Positions 1 to 8,139 of a stretch of DNA of 38,345 bases are shown in pieces (position 1 is the first letter of the stretch; every line of letters begins with the position of its first letter). The stretch is from NCBI RefSeq assembly GCF_900009145.1, contig NZ_LN889782.1, forward strand, positions 342,607-380,951. Reading direction: 5' to 3'. A program made the translations under genes and the position numbers. The DNA comes from Planktothrix tepida PCC 9214 (GTDB taxonomy: Bacteria > Cyanobacteriota > Cyanobacteriia > Cyanobacteriales > Microcoleaceae). The notes below the pieces were generated by a model. It was not told where the DNA came from. It saw nothing but the letters and a program-made list of their open reading frames with translations, and searched no databases.

Positions 1-1
1 G

Positions 2-508
2 GCGCGATTTAGATGTGAAGTCATTGGCGGTCAATATACCGTCATGTATTATCCGGTGAGTCAACCCAATCAAGGCTATGCTTGGGCCGTTCCCAGTAAT
101 ATGGGAGGAGGATGGACACCCGAACGCCGTTGCTCCGAAATTAGTCGCCGTTTAGAGTCCTATCGTCCCGATGGGTTATCTGAACTGAGTACAGCGATTG
201 AAAACGGTTATAATACATTGTGCGCCACAACCGAAGATGTTCCTCAATGTCGGATTGTGTTAACGGTTCCTCCTGGGGAAGATCCCTTATTTGTGCGCGA
301 TCGCATTTTCCAAAACTTGGTTATTGCGGATAGTGGTCAAAACACCCAAGGCATTTATACCCTCGTCGATGAAAAAAGCACCGGAGACATCATTCGAGGA
401 GTCTTAGGCGGTTCTCGAAATCGTCAAGGAATCCCCCTGCGTCAATTCCTCGACCCCAACGATGGTGGCACTGGAACACGGTTAAATCCCCGTTATTTTC
501 CAAAGTAG
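2..508 (+). CDS. COP23-domain protein, 5' end outside window
   Basis: The frame is open to the left edge, so only the C-terminal part of about 168 residues is seen. The first methionine in view, at position 44, is internal: the codons before it read RFRCEVIGGQYTV, continuous with the domain. The stretch with MGGGWTPERRC, EISRRLES and FRPDGL-like YRPDGL is the pattern I associate with the cyanobacterial COP23 (circadian oscillating protein) domain, here with conserved cysteines. These proteins are usually exported or periplasmic, but the N-terminus that would carry a signal peptide is missing. The function of the family is not established. The stop is followed by a short heptanucleotide tandem array and no clear terminator. 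Confidence 0.75.
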   Translation, partial: ARFRCEVIGGQYTVMYYPVSQPNQGYAWAVPSNMGGGWTPERRCSEISRRLESYRPDGLSELSTAIENGYNTLCATTEDVPQCRIVLTVPPGEDPLFVRDRIFQNLVIADSGQNTQGIYTLVDEKSTGDIIRGVLGGSRNRQGIPLRQFLDPNDGGTGTRLNPRYFPK

Positions 509-527
509 GCAATAAAACCCAAAACCC

Positions 528-555
528 ATTCGTAATTCGTAATTCGTAATTCGTA
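528..555. repeat. Heptanucleotide tandem array, 4 x ATTCGTA
   Basis: Four exact copies of ATTCGTA lie 20 bases after the COP23 gene. This is a short tandemly repeated repetitive (STRR) type array, common between genes in filamentous cyanobacteria. No function is known. Confidence 0.9.
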
Positions 556-629
556 ATTACCTCCCAAACACCCAATTCTGAATTCTTTATCGTTATGTGT
601 CCCTGACATGGTTAAATTTTCTTTATGCT

Positions 630-663
630 TTGTAGAGATATTCCAGAGAATGTCTCTACAAAT
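630..663. repeat. Inverted repeat just upstream of pyk
   Basis: Arms TTTGTAGAGA and TCTCTACAAA flank a short centre that is itself nearly complementary (TATTCC against AGAATG), giving a 16-bp stem with about two mismatches. The TGTAGAGA/TCTCTACA ends match the dispersed cyanobacterial palindrome seen inside gltB at 19444. It ends 24 bases before the pyk ATG, so it would be in the leader or promoter of pyk. Whether it regulates anything cannot be told from the sequence. Confidence 0.7.
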
Positions 664-687
664 AATTCCCTAGAAGTTTATTGAGTC

Positions 688-2469
688 ATGCAACCGCAAA
701 ATCTACTGCACCGAACCAAAATAGTCGCTACAATTGGCCCTGCTACACAGAAGCCTGAAGTTCTGCGCGCGTTGATTGAAGCGGGTGCAACGACTCTACG
801 GTTGAATTTTTCCCATAATACCCATGAGGATCATCAACGCAGTATTCGCATGATCCGGCAAACGGCCTTTGAACTCAATCAACCCGTCGGAATTTTACAA
901 GACCTGCAAGGGCCTAAAATTCGATTGGGTAAATTTGAGAAGGGTTCAATTGTTCTCAACCGAGATGATTTGTTTATTCTCACCAGCGAGGATGTCGTCG
1001 GAACTCAGGAAATCTCCTCCGTAACTTATCAACCTTTAGCCGATGAAGTTCCAGAAGGGGCAATTATTCTCCTCGATGACGGTAAAGTTGAGATGTTCGT
1101 GGAGAAAGTTGAACCAGCAAAGGGACGCTTATATTGTCGTGTGGTCGTTGGTGGAACCCTTTCTAATAGTAAAGGGGTGAATTTTCCAGGGGTTTATCTG
1201 TCGATTAAAGCGTTGACAGAAAAAGACCGAAAAGACTTAATGTTTGGTTTAGATCAAGGAGTTGATTGGGTCGCTTTAAGTTTCGTTAGAAATCCCCAGG
1301 ATGTTTTAGAAATTAAAGAATTAATCGCCAGCGCCGGAAAAGATGTTCCGGTGATTGCCAAAATTGAAAAACATGAAGCCATTGAACAAATGGAAGAAAT
1401 TCTGGCTTTGTGTAATGGCGTCATGGTAGCACGAGGAGATTTAGGAGTAGAACTTCCGGCTGAAGATGTGCCGATATTACAAAAACGGTTAATTCTCACC
1501 GCTAACCGCATGGGAATTCCGGTGATTACTGCTACTCAGATGTTAGATAGCATGGTGAATAATCCTCGACCCACCCGTGCGGAAATTTCCGATGTGGCGA
1601 ATGCGATTTTGGATGGTACTGATGCGGTGATGCTTTCTAATGAAACAGCTGTTGGCAAATATCCTGTAGAAGCAGTGGCGACCATGGCACGAATTGCGGC
1701 GCGAATTGAACAAGATGGCGTGACTCGCAATATTTCTAAAGTCGAAGATACCGGACGTTCTATTCCTAATGCTATTAGTCAGGCGGTGGGGCAAATTTCC
1801 CATCAGTTAAATGCCGCAGCTATTATGACCTTAACTAAAACCGGGTCTACAGCGCGTAACGTCTCTAAATTTCGACCCCAAACCCAGATTTTAGCGATTA
1901 CCCCTCATGTGGAAGTCGCCCGACAGTTAAGTTTAGTCTGGGGGGTGAAACCGCTATTAGTTTTAGATTTACCTTCGGCTGACCAAACCTTCCAAGCGGC
2001 AGTGACGGTGGCTAGAGAAAAAAACCTGCTTGCGGATGGGGATTTAGTCGTGACAACGGCTGGAACCTTACAAGGGGTAGCGGGATCTACGGATTTAATT
2101 AAGGTGGAAGTGGTCACGGCTGCTTTAGGGAAAGGAACCGCCGTTGGTCAAGGTTGTGTAACCGGACGAGCGCGGGTTGCCCGCAGTGCCGGAGAATTGG
2201 GCGATTTTAATGTGGGAGACATTTTAGTCACACCCCAAACCAGTGCTGATTTTGTGGATGCGATGCGAAAGGCGGTGGGTGTGGTTACAGAAGCGGATAG
2301 TTTAACCAGCCATGCGGCGATCATTGGTTTACGGTTAGGGGTTCCTGTGATTGTGGGGGTGAAGAATGCTACTCGCATGATTCGAGATGGGGTTATTTTG
2401 ACCTTAGATATGGAGCGCGGTATCGTGTATTCGGGTGCTACCAGTGGTTCCCTTCCCGATAACCTGTAA
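688..2469 (+). CDS. pyk: Pyruvate kinase with C-terminal PEP-utiliser domain
   Basis: It transfers phosphate from phosphoenolpyruvate to ADP in the last step of glycolysis, in the cytoplasm. The 593 residues are about 120 longer than the E. coli enzyme. Residues 8-345 form the TIM barrel: KIVATIGPAT at the start, the PK signature VIAKIEKHEAIEQMEEI with its catalytic lysine near 223, and the substrate loop NPRPTRAE. An alpha/beta domain follows, then from about 490 a PEP-utiliser mobile domain with GCVTGRARV and the phosphohistidine-type motif TSHA. This extra domain is common in Bacillus and cyanobacterial pyruvate kinases. The ATG at 688 fits the usual N-terminus; no strong Shine-Dalgarno is visible. 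No terminator-like hairpin follows before the tRNA. Confidence 0.96.
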   Translation: MQPQNLLHRTKIVATIGPATQKPEVLRALIEAGATTLRLNFSHNTHEDHQRSIRMIRQTAFELNQPVGILQDLQGPKIRLGKFEKGSIVLNRDDLFILTSEDVVGTQEISSVTYQPLADEVPEGAIILLDDGKVEMFVEKVEPAKGRLYCRVVVGGTLSNSKGVNFPGVYLSIKALTEKDRKDLMFGLDQGVDWVALSFVRNPQDVLEIKELIASAGKDVPVIAKIEKHEAIEQMEEILALCNGVMVARGDLGVELPAEDVPILQKRLILTANRMGIPVITATQMLDSMVNNPRPTRAEISDVANAILDGTDAVMLSNETAVGKYPVEAVATMARIAARIEQDGVTRNISKVEDTGRSIPNAISQAVGQISHQLNAAAIMTLTKTGSTARNVSKFRPQTQILAITPHVEVARQLSLVWGVKPLLVLDLPSADQTFQAAVTVAREKNLLADGDLVVTTAGTLQGVAGSTDLIKVEVVTAALGKGTAVGQGCVTGRARVARSAGELGDFNVGDILVTPQTSADFVDAMRKAVGVVTEADSLTSHAAIIGLRLGVPVIVGVKNATRMIRDGVILTLDMERGIVYSGATSGSLPDNL

Positions 2470-2582
2470 TTTCGGCTTTGGAGAGAGAGTGGCTGCCATT
2501 GTCTTTCCAGTTGTCCTGAAAAAAGTTGACATTTGAGATGAACTTTTGCTAAGATTCAATATTGTGCTGATATCAATTCAGT

Positions 2583-2655
2583 GCTGCTTTAGCTCAGTTG
2601 GTAGAGCGGTTCACTCGTAATGAACAGGTCGTCGGTTCAAGTCCGATAAGCAGCT
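2583..2655 (+). tRNA. tRNA-Thr (anticodon CGU)
   Basis: The cloverleaf folds fully. The acceptor stem GCTGCTT pairs perfectly with AAGCAGC, the D arm is GCTC/GAGC with AGTTGGTA, and the anticodon stem GTTCA/TGAAC holds loop CTCGTAA with anticodon CGT. The T arm is GTCGG/CCGAT with loop TTCAAGT. The discriminator base is T and CCA is not encoded. G1-C72 and C2-G71 plus anticodon G35-U36 agree with threonine identity elements known from E. coli. It decodes ACG. Confidence 0.95.
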
Positions 2656-2683
2656 TTCAAATTTATTAAGGAGCAAAGCGTTA

Positions 2684-2753
2684 GCTGATCGTGCTTTTAC
2701 CAACTCCCTGTTCATTAAAAGTGAATCGCTCTACTAACTGAGTTACTCAACTT
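2684..2753 (-). pseudogene. Degenerate tRNA-like copy, inverted to tRNA-Thr
   Basis: Read on the minus strand, this stretch lines up with the neighbouring tRNA-Thr over almost its whole length. The D arm (ACTCAGTTAGTAGAGC) and the anticodon arm (ATTCACTTTTAATGAAC) are nearly intact, and the T arm and 3' end match at about 15 of 21 positions. The anticodon would read TTT. The acceptor strands no longer pair, the T loop has lost TTC, and the anticodon stem has an A-C mismatch. It is most likely a dead duplicate. With the real tRNA it forms a long imperfect inverted repeat. Confidence 0.7.
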
Positions 2754-2829
2754 TCACTCAATCTAACTCTACCCTCCGAATAAAATGAGCCAATCACCCT
2801 ACTCCCCATTATAGAAATTACAGCGCTCG

Positions 2830-3216
2830 CTATCCCCCTGAACAAGATTTTAAGATCCAACCGATCACAATTCCTAACCCCCCAAAACGAACGGCTTGCC
2901 AAAAAGGTTCCTTGAAACTTCCCCAAGTGACCAAACGACTTTCTAAATTAAATTCTAAAGTTTCTAACTGGGTTTTTAACTGTTTTAATTCGTCTTTCAA
3001 TTGTTGCGACTTGGTTTGACGAATTTGAGGAATCACTTCATCAATGCGGTTCTTCAATTCAAGTTGACGTTGTTGATCTTGTTGAATTTGGGTTAATCGT
3101 GCTTTAAGATCTATCAGAGATTGTTCAACCTCTGCTAAGCCCTGTTCAATGTCTTGATTCCCATCCTCAGTCAAATTATTCGGTGAGGGTGGTTGAGATG
3201 ATGATTGACTTGGCAT
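2830..3216 (-). CDS. Small coiled-coil protein with C-terminal membrane anchor
   Basis: I recognise no named family for these 128 residues. Residues 1-20 are polar and disordered-looking. Residues 22-98 are heptad-like and rich in Q, L, E and K (EVEQSLIDLKARLTQIQQ and following), predicting a long coiled coil. The end, from about 100, holds WGSFKEPFWQAVRFGG followed by a short hydrophobic stretch (LGIVIGWIL), which could be a tail anchor or a membrane-associated helix. It is divergent from the next gene with only 43 bases between the starts, so the two probably share a promoter region. Confidence 0.75.
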   Translation of the reverse strand: MPSQSSSQPPSPNNLTEDGNQDIEQGLAEVEQSLIDLKARLTQIQQDQQRQLELKNRIDEVIPQIRQTKSQQLKDELKQLKTQLETLEFNLESRLVTWGSFKEPFWQAVRFGGLGIVIGWILKSCSGG

Positions 3217-3259
3217 AATAATACAAGACCGAATTCACCCCGCCATTAAAATTATCCTT

Positions 3260-3583
3260 ATGACTAACCTCCACTCCAAAACTCCCGACCTTTCAGACCA
3301 TCAGATGAGTCCCCGCACAGCTAGTCTCAGCGAGTATAGCACATTAGAACTCGCTCAAGCTTTGGCAGAACGATTAGCCATCCCCGAACGAGACTGGCAC
3401 CGCCTCAAGTCAAATTGCAATGCTCGCGCTGGGGAACATTTAGCCGCCGCCTTAGTCTTTTTACTCAAAAATCAGCCACAAGAAGTGATCCCTCGGTTAA
3501 ATCAAGCGGTTGGCTGGCTAGAACGAAGGATTACAGCCCCTCCTTGTCCCACCCATGGAACAACTTCCAAAAAACGGTCGTAA
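3260..3583 (+). CDS. Cyanobacterial conserved small protein (DUF6439-like)
   Basis: The protein has 107 residues with a conserved-looking core from about 24 to 95: STLELAQALAERLAIPERDWHRLK, NARAGEHLAAALVFLLKNQ, then LNQAVGWLERRITAPPCPTHG. This pattern is familiar from short uncharacterised cyanobacterial proteins, probably DUF6439; the family name is from memory. No membrane segment or signal peptide is present and it looks all-helical. ATG at 3260 is the first start in the frame. Function unknown. Confidence 0.75.
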   Translation: MTNLHSKTPDLSDHQMSPRTASLSEYSTLELAQALAERLAIPERDWHRLKSNCNARAGEHLAAALVFLLKNQPQEVIPRLNQAVGWLERRITAPPCPTHGTTSKKRS

Positions 3584-3690
3584 GCCTCACCAACTTCCTC
3601 TAAGATTCGGCATAAAAACACAAAGACAATTAAAATCAAGGTGAGATCTAAACTTGCTATGAACAAGGTTTTTGTGACTGATTTTAAGGT

Positions 3691-4179
3691 CTAAAAACGA
3701 TTACCAATCCTGTTGTTCATAAGGTAAGGTGTTACCATTTTCTTGCATAACGTGAGTTCGGTTCCCGTTCGATTCCATTGCACACGATCAAAAATTTGAT
3801 AAAGAATATACAACCCTCGTCCACATTCGTGTTCGTCATGGGGTAAATCAGAATCTTGGATTTCGGGTTTATAATCAACCTCGTCCTGTAATTGACATTT
3901 ACAAGGCGGTTTAAAACCACAACCCTGATCTGATATAATCCACCAGCAATGATCTTGAATTAGACTAAAGCGGACGACGACTGTTTTACTGGGGTCTAGC
4001 TTGTTGCCATGCTTGGCAGCATTCACAAGTGCTTCTTGTAGTCCCAGGCGAATTTCGGCTTGCAACAGGTCTGGAATGTCAGCCAGAAGCAAGTCCAAGA
4101 TTGGACAGAGATACAAGGTAGAAGCAAAGCTAATAGTGACCCAGTTTCGTTTAACCGGACGCGATGTTAAAGCAATCAC
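3691..4179 (-). CDS. Anti-sigma regulatory factor, HATPase (RsbW-like)
   Basis: It is a GHKL-type ATP-binding protein of the RsbW/SpoIIAB serine kinase class. Such proteins bind a sigma factor or phosphorylate an anti-anti-sigma partner in partner-switching control. The N box is EALVNAAKHGN at residues 49-59, the G1 box DQGCGF is at 84-89, and the G2 box GRGLYILYQIFD is at 120-131. The 162-residue length fits a stand-alone HATPase_c_2 protein. The start is GTG at 4179, supported by GGGAG eight bases upstream. Three cysteines sit around the G1 box (87, 93, 95), which is unusual for the family. No STAS or PP2C partner gene is adjacent, so its target cannot be inferred here. Confidence 0.85.
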   Translation of the reverse strand: MIALTSRPVKRNWVTISFASTLYLCPILDLLLADIPDLLQAEIRLGLQEALVNAAKHGNKLDPSKTVVVRFSLIQDHCWWIISDQGCGFKPPCKCQLQDEVDYKPEIQDSDLPHDEHECGRGLYILYQIFDRVQWNRTGTELTLCKKMVTPYLMNNRIGNRF

Positions 4180-4589
4180 ACGGAAAACTCCCTGGCAACG
4201 TGGTGGATAAACCTCACACCCTGCATAGTTGTAAATTCTCTCCTGCTATGGAATTTAATCTGAGTGGGTGAGCGTGAGTACCCGTTCATTCATTAGATTA
4301 CCAAAAGAATAAGAAAAAACACAATTAATTTTGAAAAATAGTGTATATTTTTGTATTATAAATGAATTACAAACAAGCTCAACCCTAGAGAAATCAAAGG
4401 ATTTTGAAGAAAACAAGCCAAGAGAGGACTTAGATTGCAGTGTTGATGAGAATGACAAAATAACTCTTCTGTGTTTATCTAAGGAATAAAAATTAGTAGC
4501 TATTGATACAGAAGACTAAAGAGTCAATTCTGCTTCTCTGGTTTTTGTTAATATTATTAATGTAACTTAATATTTCTTGATAAAGCAAC
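4180..4589. other. AT-rich gene-free stretch
   Basis: About 410 bases lie between the divergent anti-sigma and alpha/beta-hydrolase genes. The centre is strongly AT-rich. A 67-codon minus-strand frame at 4255-4458 has low complexity, no family resemblance and no convincing ribosome site, and is left out. The stretch presumably holds promoters for both flanking genes, but no clear -35/-10 pair could be chosen. Confidence 0.6.
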
Positions 4590-5489
4590 ATGATCACAAC
4601 CCCAACACTCCCCTCTGACGTGATCCCCGGACAATATTGGCAATGGCGGGATCAATTGATTTACTATGTGCGTGTGGGTGAACGCCACCCCCAATGTCCC
4701 TCCCTGCTTCTGGTTCATGGGTTTGGGGCATCTACGGATCACTGGCGTAAAAATATACAAGGGTTACAATCGGATTTTGAAGTCTGGGCCATTGATTTAT
4801 TAGGGTTTGGTCGGTCTGGAAAACCCCAGGTCGAATATAGTGGTCAACTGTGGCGAGATCAGCTTCAGGACTTTATTACAGAGGTGATCGGTCAGCCTGT
4901 AATTTTAGCCGGAAATTCCCTAGGGGGGTATGCGTCCCTTTGTGTTGCCTCCCAATGTCCATCAACGGCCAAAGGTGTTATTTTACTCAACAGTGCGGGG
5001 CCTTTTACGGAAACTGATCCCCGTCCTGAACCCCCTCTATGGAAAAAAGTGGTTTCTCAAACGATGCGATCGCTATTTCGTCAAGATTGGGTGAGTTTTT
5101 TAATTTTCCAATGGACAAGACGCCGTTCTATAATTCGCAAAACCCTATTGAAAGTTTATCTTGATCCCAATGCGGTTACCGATCAATTAGTAGAAGAAAT
5201 TTATCGTCCCTCCTGTGATCCCGGTGCGGCGCAGGTGTTTGCATCGGTGTTCAAAAGTCCTCAAGGGGAAAAAGTGGATGTATTGTTACATCAGTTAAGC
5301 TGTCCTCTATTGTTAATTTGGGGAGAAGGTGATCCCTGGATGAACTGTCGAGAACGTAGCCACAAGTTTCATCAATATTATCCCCAATTACAGGAATATT
5401 TTCTCCAGGCGGGTCATTGTCCCCATGATGAAGTTCCTGAACAAGTGAATGATTTGATTCGGTCTTGGGTGTTAAGTAGGCAGGTATAA
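4590..5489 (+). CDS. Alpha/beta-fold hydrolase
   Basis: A 299-residue serine hydrolase of the alpha/beta fold. The oxyanion segment is LLVHGFGASTDHWRKN (about 41-56). The nucleophile elbow is GNSLGGYAS with the serine near 110. The acid lies in LLIWGEGDPW (near 249) and the histidine in AGHCPHDEVPEQV (near 278). The catalytic triad is therefore complete. Close cyanobacterial relatives are often compared with plant pheophytinase or with haloalkane dehalogenases, but the substrate cannot be told from sequence. There is no signal peptide, so it is probably cytoplasmic. It precedes psbA but is separated by hairpins and about 380 bases, so it is unlikely to be co-transcribed. Confidence 0.88.
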   Translation: MITTPTLPSDVIPGQYWQWRDQLIYYVRVGERHPQCPSLLLVHGFGASTDHWRKNIQGLQSDFEVWAIDLLGFGRSGKPQVEYSGQLWRDQLQDFITEVIGQPVILAGNSLGGYASLCVASQCPSTAKGVILLNSAGPFTETDPRPEPPLWKKVVSQTMRSLFRQDWVSFLIFQWTRRRSIIRKTLLKVYLDPNAVTDQLVEEIYRPSCDPGAAQVFASVFKSPQGEKVDVLLHQLSCPLLLIWGEGDPWMNCRERSHKFHQYYPQLQEYFLQAGHCPHDEVPEQVNDLIRSWVLSRQV

Positions 5490-5498
5490 TTAAATGTC

Positions 5499-5541
5499 TG
5501 ATCAGAGGCATAGCCTCTGATTTTAGGTGGCTCTGCCACCC
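5499..5541. terminator. Two adjacent hairpins after the hydrolase gene
   Basis: TCAGAGGC-ATA-GCCTCTGA followed by TTTTA, then GGTGGC-TCT-GCCACC. The first has an 8-bp perfect stem and a short T-run and could stop transcription from the hydrolase gene. Both also look like dispersed hairpin repeats, similar in style to those at 12958-13057. Confidence 0.55.
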
Positions 5542-5784
5542 GAATATTATTTCTAGGTAGAACTTAGAAACCAGAAAATACTAATCCCAGAGAGATCGCA
5601 CTTCTTCAAAAACCTCTACCCTACTTCATGGGATGAAAAGCAGACTTACACCCATCTAAGTATTAATGTCAATCACAATTTCAACCAGACGAATCGCACA
5701 ACGCTGCCGATATATACCTATAACCTCACTGTTATTCATTAGCCCAGCTTATAGCATTCATCACTAAATACTAAGTGAAAAGAC
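5542..5784. other. Upstream region of psbA without a gene
   Basis: About 240 bases follow the hairpins before the psbA core promoter. No open frame or further repeat stands out. It is likely psbA upstream regulatory DNA. Confidence 0.5.
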
Positions 5785-5813
5785 TTTACAAACCGTTACA
5801 AAAGCCCTAAAGT
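5785..5813 (+). promoter_or_regulatory. Probable psbA core promoter
   Basis: TTTACA at 5785-5790 and TAAAGT at 5808-5813 are 17 bases apart, a good sigma-70-type arrangement. A TTTACA -35 box is usual for cyanobacterial psbA genes. Transcription would start near 5820, giving a leader of about 48 bases. The leader is rich in A and C and has no strong Shine-Dalgarno. Confidence 0.6.
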
Positions 5814-5867
5814 AAAGTACATACATACAAAACGTACCTCGAAAACTTAATCGCAATCATACTTAAC

Positions 5868-6950
5868 ATGACAACCACGATTCAACAGCGCGAAAGTGCC
5901 TCAATCTGGGATCGGTTCTGTAACTGGGTCACATCCACCAACAACCGGATTTATGTCGGTTGGTTCGGTGTTCTGATGATCCCGACGTTATTAACCGCCA
6001 CCATCTGCTACATCATCGCCTTCATCGCTGCTCCTCCAGTGGACATCGATGGTATCCGTGAACCCGTCGCTGGTTCACTGTTATACGGAAACAACATCAT
6101 CTCTGGTGCAGTTGTTCCTTCCTCTAACGCCATCGGCTTACACTTCTATCCCATCTGGGAAGCAGCTTCATTAGATGAATGGCTGTACAACGGTGGCCCT
6201 TACCAGTTAGTGATTTTCCACTTCTTCATCGGCATCTTATGCTACATGGGTCGGGAGTGGGAATTATCCTACCGTTTAGGGATGCGTCCTTGGATCTGCG
6301 TCGCCTACTCTGCACCTGTTGCAGCAGCAGCCGCCGTATTCCTGATCTATCCCATCGGTCAAGGTTCATTCTCTGACGGGATGCCTTTAGGTATCTCTGG
6401 AACCTTCAACTTCATGTTAGTGTTCCAAGCCGAGCATAACATCCTGATGCACCCCTTCCATATGTTAGGAGTTGCCGGGGTGTTCGGTGGAAGCTTATTC
6501 TCCGCCATGCACGGTTCTCTGGTTACTTCTTCTCTGGTGCGTGAAACCACCGAAACCGAATCCCAAAACTACGGTTACAAATTCGGTCAAGAAGAAGAAA
6601 CCTACAACATCGTTGCAGCCCATGGTTACTTTGGACGTTTAATCTTCCAATATGCCAGCTTCAACAACAGCCGTAGCTTACACTTCTTCTTAGGCGCTTG
6701 GCCTGTGGTCGGCATTTGGTTCACCGCATTAGGTGTATCCACAATGGCTTTCAACCTGAACGGATTCAACTTCAACCAGTCCATCATCGACTCTACGGGT
6801 CGCGTGATCAATACTTGGGCTGATGTGTTAAACCGCGCTAACTTAGGTATGGAAGTGATGCACGAGCGTAACGCTCACAACTTCCCCTTAGACTTAGCTT
6901 CGGGTGAATCTGCTCCCGTTGCTCTGGTTGCTCCTTCTATCAATGGTTAA
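5868..6950 (+). CDS. psbA: Photosystem II D1 reaction-centre protein
   Basis: D1 binds the primary pigments, QB and the Mn4Ca cluster of photosystem II in the thylakoid membrane. All 360 residues are colinear with known D1. The redox-active Y161 and H190 are present, as are cluster ligands D170, E189, H332, E333, H337, D342 and A344 (C-terminus after processing). H198 for P680, H215 and H272 for the iron, and S264 and H252 at QB are also present. The 16-residue tail after A344 would be cut by CtpA. Position 130 is glutamate, the D1:2 or high-light type, and position 286 is threonine, not the alanine often seen in low-oxygen D1'. C-ending codons are more frequent than in neighbours, as expected for high expression. 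Confidence 0.99.
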   Translation: MTTTIQQRESASIWDRFCNWVTSTNNRIYVGWFGVLMIPTLLTATICYIIAFIAAPPVDIDGIREPVAGSLLYGNNIISGAVVPSSNAIGLHFYPIWEAASLDEWLYNGGPYQLVIFHFFIGILCYMGREWELSYRLGMRPWICVAYSAPVAAAAAVFLIYPIGQGSFSDGMPLGISGTFNFMLVFQAEHNILMHPFHMLGVAGVFGGSLFSAMHGSLVTSSLVRETTETESQNYGYKFGQEEETYNIVAAHGYFGRLIFQYASFNNSRSLHFFLGAWPVVGIWFTALGVSTMAFNLNGFNFNQSIIDSTGRVINTWADVLNRANLGMEVMHERNAHNFPLDLASGESAPVALVAPSING

Positions 6951-6970
6951 TTTTTAACCGAAATCATACA

Positions 6971-7001
6971 AAAAACGCTCTCCGAAAGGGGGGCGTTTTT
7001 T
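6971..7001 (+). terminator. Rho-independent terminator of psbA
   Basis: AAAAACGCTCTCC pairs with GGGGGGCGTTTTT around a GAAA loop: 13 base pairs with two G-U pairs, ending in a T-run. It lies 20 bases after the psbA stop. Confidence 0.93.
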
Positions 7002-7062
7002 GTTGTTCACGATTACCTTAACAAGTCACACCCTGACACCTGAGAGATTTTGATTAATAGAT

Positions 7063-8016
7063 TTAATCAACTGTCCGCCACAGTTTAATAGTTCCATCGG
7101 TACTACCACTAACAATCAAACGTTCAGAAGGGCTGTAAGCAACCGTCTCAACAGAACCTTCATGACCTGTGAGGGTGTGAATGGAGCTTAACAAAGTTCC
7201 CACCTGTAAATCTGGGCTAATTTGCCATAGCCTCAACGTTTTATCCTGACTTCCGCTCACTAAAGTTTTGCCTTCTGGAGAAAAAGCGAGGGATTTCACC
7301 GCACCGGAATGACCGATCAGAGTTGCTAATTCCTGACCAATTTCCAGCCACCAGAGTTTAATCGTGTGATCTTCACTACCAGTAGCAAGAGTCAAACCAT
7401 CTGGACTAAAAACCACTGACCAAACGGGAAAGGAATGACCCACCAAAAGAGCATTAGAATGCTGGCCATTTAAACTCCATAATCCCACTGTTCCATCTCC
7501 ACTTCCACTAGCCAAAAACAAACTATCAGGACTAAAGGCCAATGACCAAATCGGAAAAGAATGAGCTTTGAACGCCGGAAGGATTTGATCACGGGTTAAA
7601 TCCCAAAACCCAATGATGCCATCAAAACTTCCAGCAGCCAGAAGTTTACCATTAGGACTAAACGCTAAAGAACAGATCGGAACCGATAACCCCAAGTCTA
7701 AAACCCGATGTTGACCGGTGATCACATCCCAAAGTTGAATATTTTTGTCACATTCAACGGCCAGTATGGGAGAATTTGGACTGAATACTAACCCATAGCC
7801 GGGATATTCTCGTTCTAAGTGATCAGCCAGGATCTTAGGGGTGGAAGAGGTTTCCAGATTGTAAAGTTGCAATGTGGTATCATCACTTCGACTGGCAAGA
7901 AATTTGCCATCGCAACTTATGGCAACGACTCTGACGGAATCAGTATGGATGGATCGAGTATCACGACATTCCCAATTCAAAAGTTGAGGCTGTAGCATAT
8001 TGACTATCATCTGCAT
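7063..8016 (-). CDS. Stand-alone seven-bladed WD40 protein
   Basis: All 317 residues are accounted for by seven WD40 blades after a short N-terminal segment. Blade cores include VVAISCDGKFLAS, LVFSPNSPILAV, SLAFSPNGKLLAA, SLAFSPDSLFLAS, SVVFSPDGLTLAT, SLAFSPEGKTLVS and TVAYSPSERLIVS, mostly followed by a hydrophobic-W end strand. Seven blades make one closed propeller, with no room for a fused effector domain. No signal peptide is visible. Such proteins act as scaffolds for protein contacts; the partner is unknown. The annotated ATG is at 8016, but a start at the ATG six codons later is also possible. It faces away from the next gene, leaving about 120 bases for divergent promoters. Confidence 0.88.
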   Translation of the reverse strand: MQMIVNMLQPQLLNWECRDTRSIHTDSVRVVAISCDGKFLASRSDDTTLQLYNLETSSTPKILADHLEREYPGYGLVFSPNSPILAVECDKNIQLWDVITGQHRVLDLGLSVPICSLAFSPNGKLLAAGSFDGIIGFWDLTRDQILPAFKAHSFPIWSLAFSPDSLFLASGSGDGTVGLWSLNGQHSNALLVGHSFPVWSVVFSPDGLTLATGSEDHTIKLWWLEIGQELATLIGHSGAVKSLAFSPEGKTLVSGSQDKTLRLWQISPDLQVGTLLSSIHTLTGHEGSVETVAYSPSERLIVSGSTDGTIKLWRTVD

Positions 8017-8139
8017 TTCTCACTTTTGATCTTAAACCTCAGCCGTTCTATGAAAGCCATCTTGATTTTCAAGTTGTGGATATTAGGCTAAACCTGTGTA
8101 AATAGGGATTTTAACAAGCGTCAAATAGGAGTTAATGTC

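Noticed and set aside
2684-2753. A functional tRNA-Lys(UUU)
   Set aside because: The anticodon loop reads TTT, but the acceptor strands do not pair and the T loop lacks TTC; it aligns with the adjacent tRNA-Thr instead.
4255-4458. 67-codon minus-strand frame as a gene
   Set aside because: It is low-complexity (S, F, L and K rich) in AT-rich DNA, without family resemblance or ribosome site.
6359-6811. Minus-strand frames opposite psbA as antisense genes
   Set aside because: They are shadow frames produced by the strong codon bias of psbA; no start signals were seen.
5868-6950. Low-oxygen D1' variant
   Set aside because: Position 286 is threonine and all Mn-cluster ligands are standard, so it is an ordinary oxygen-evolving D1.
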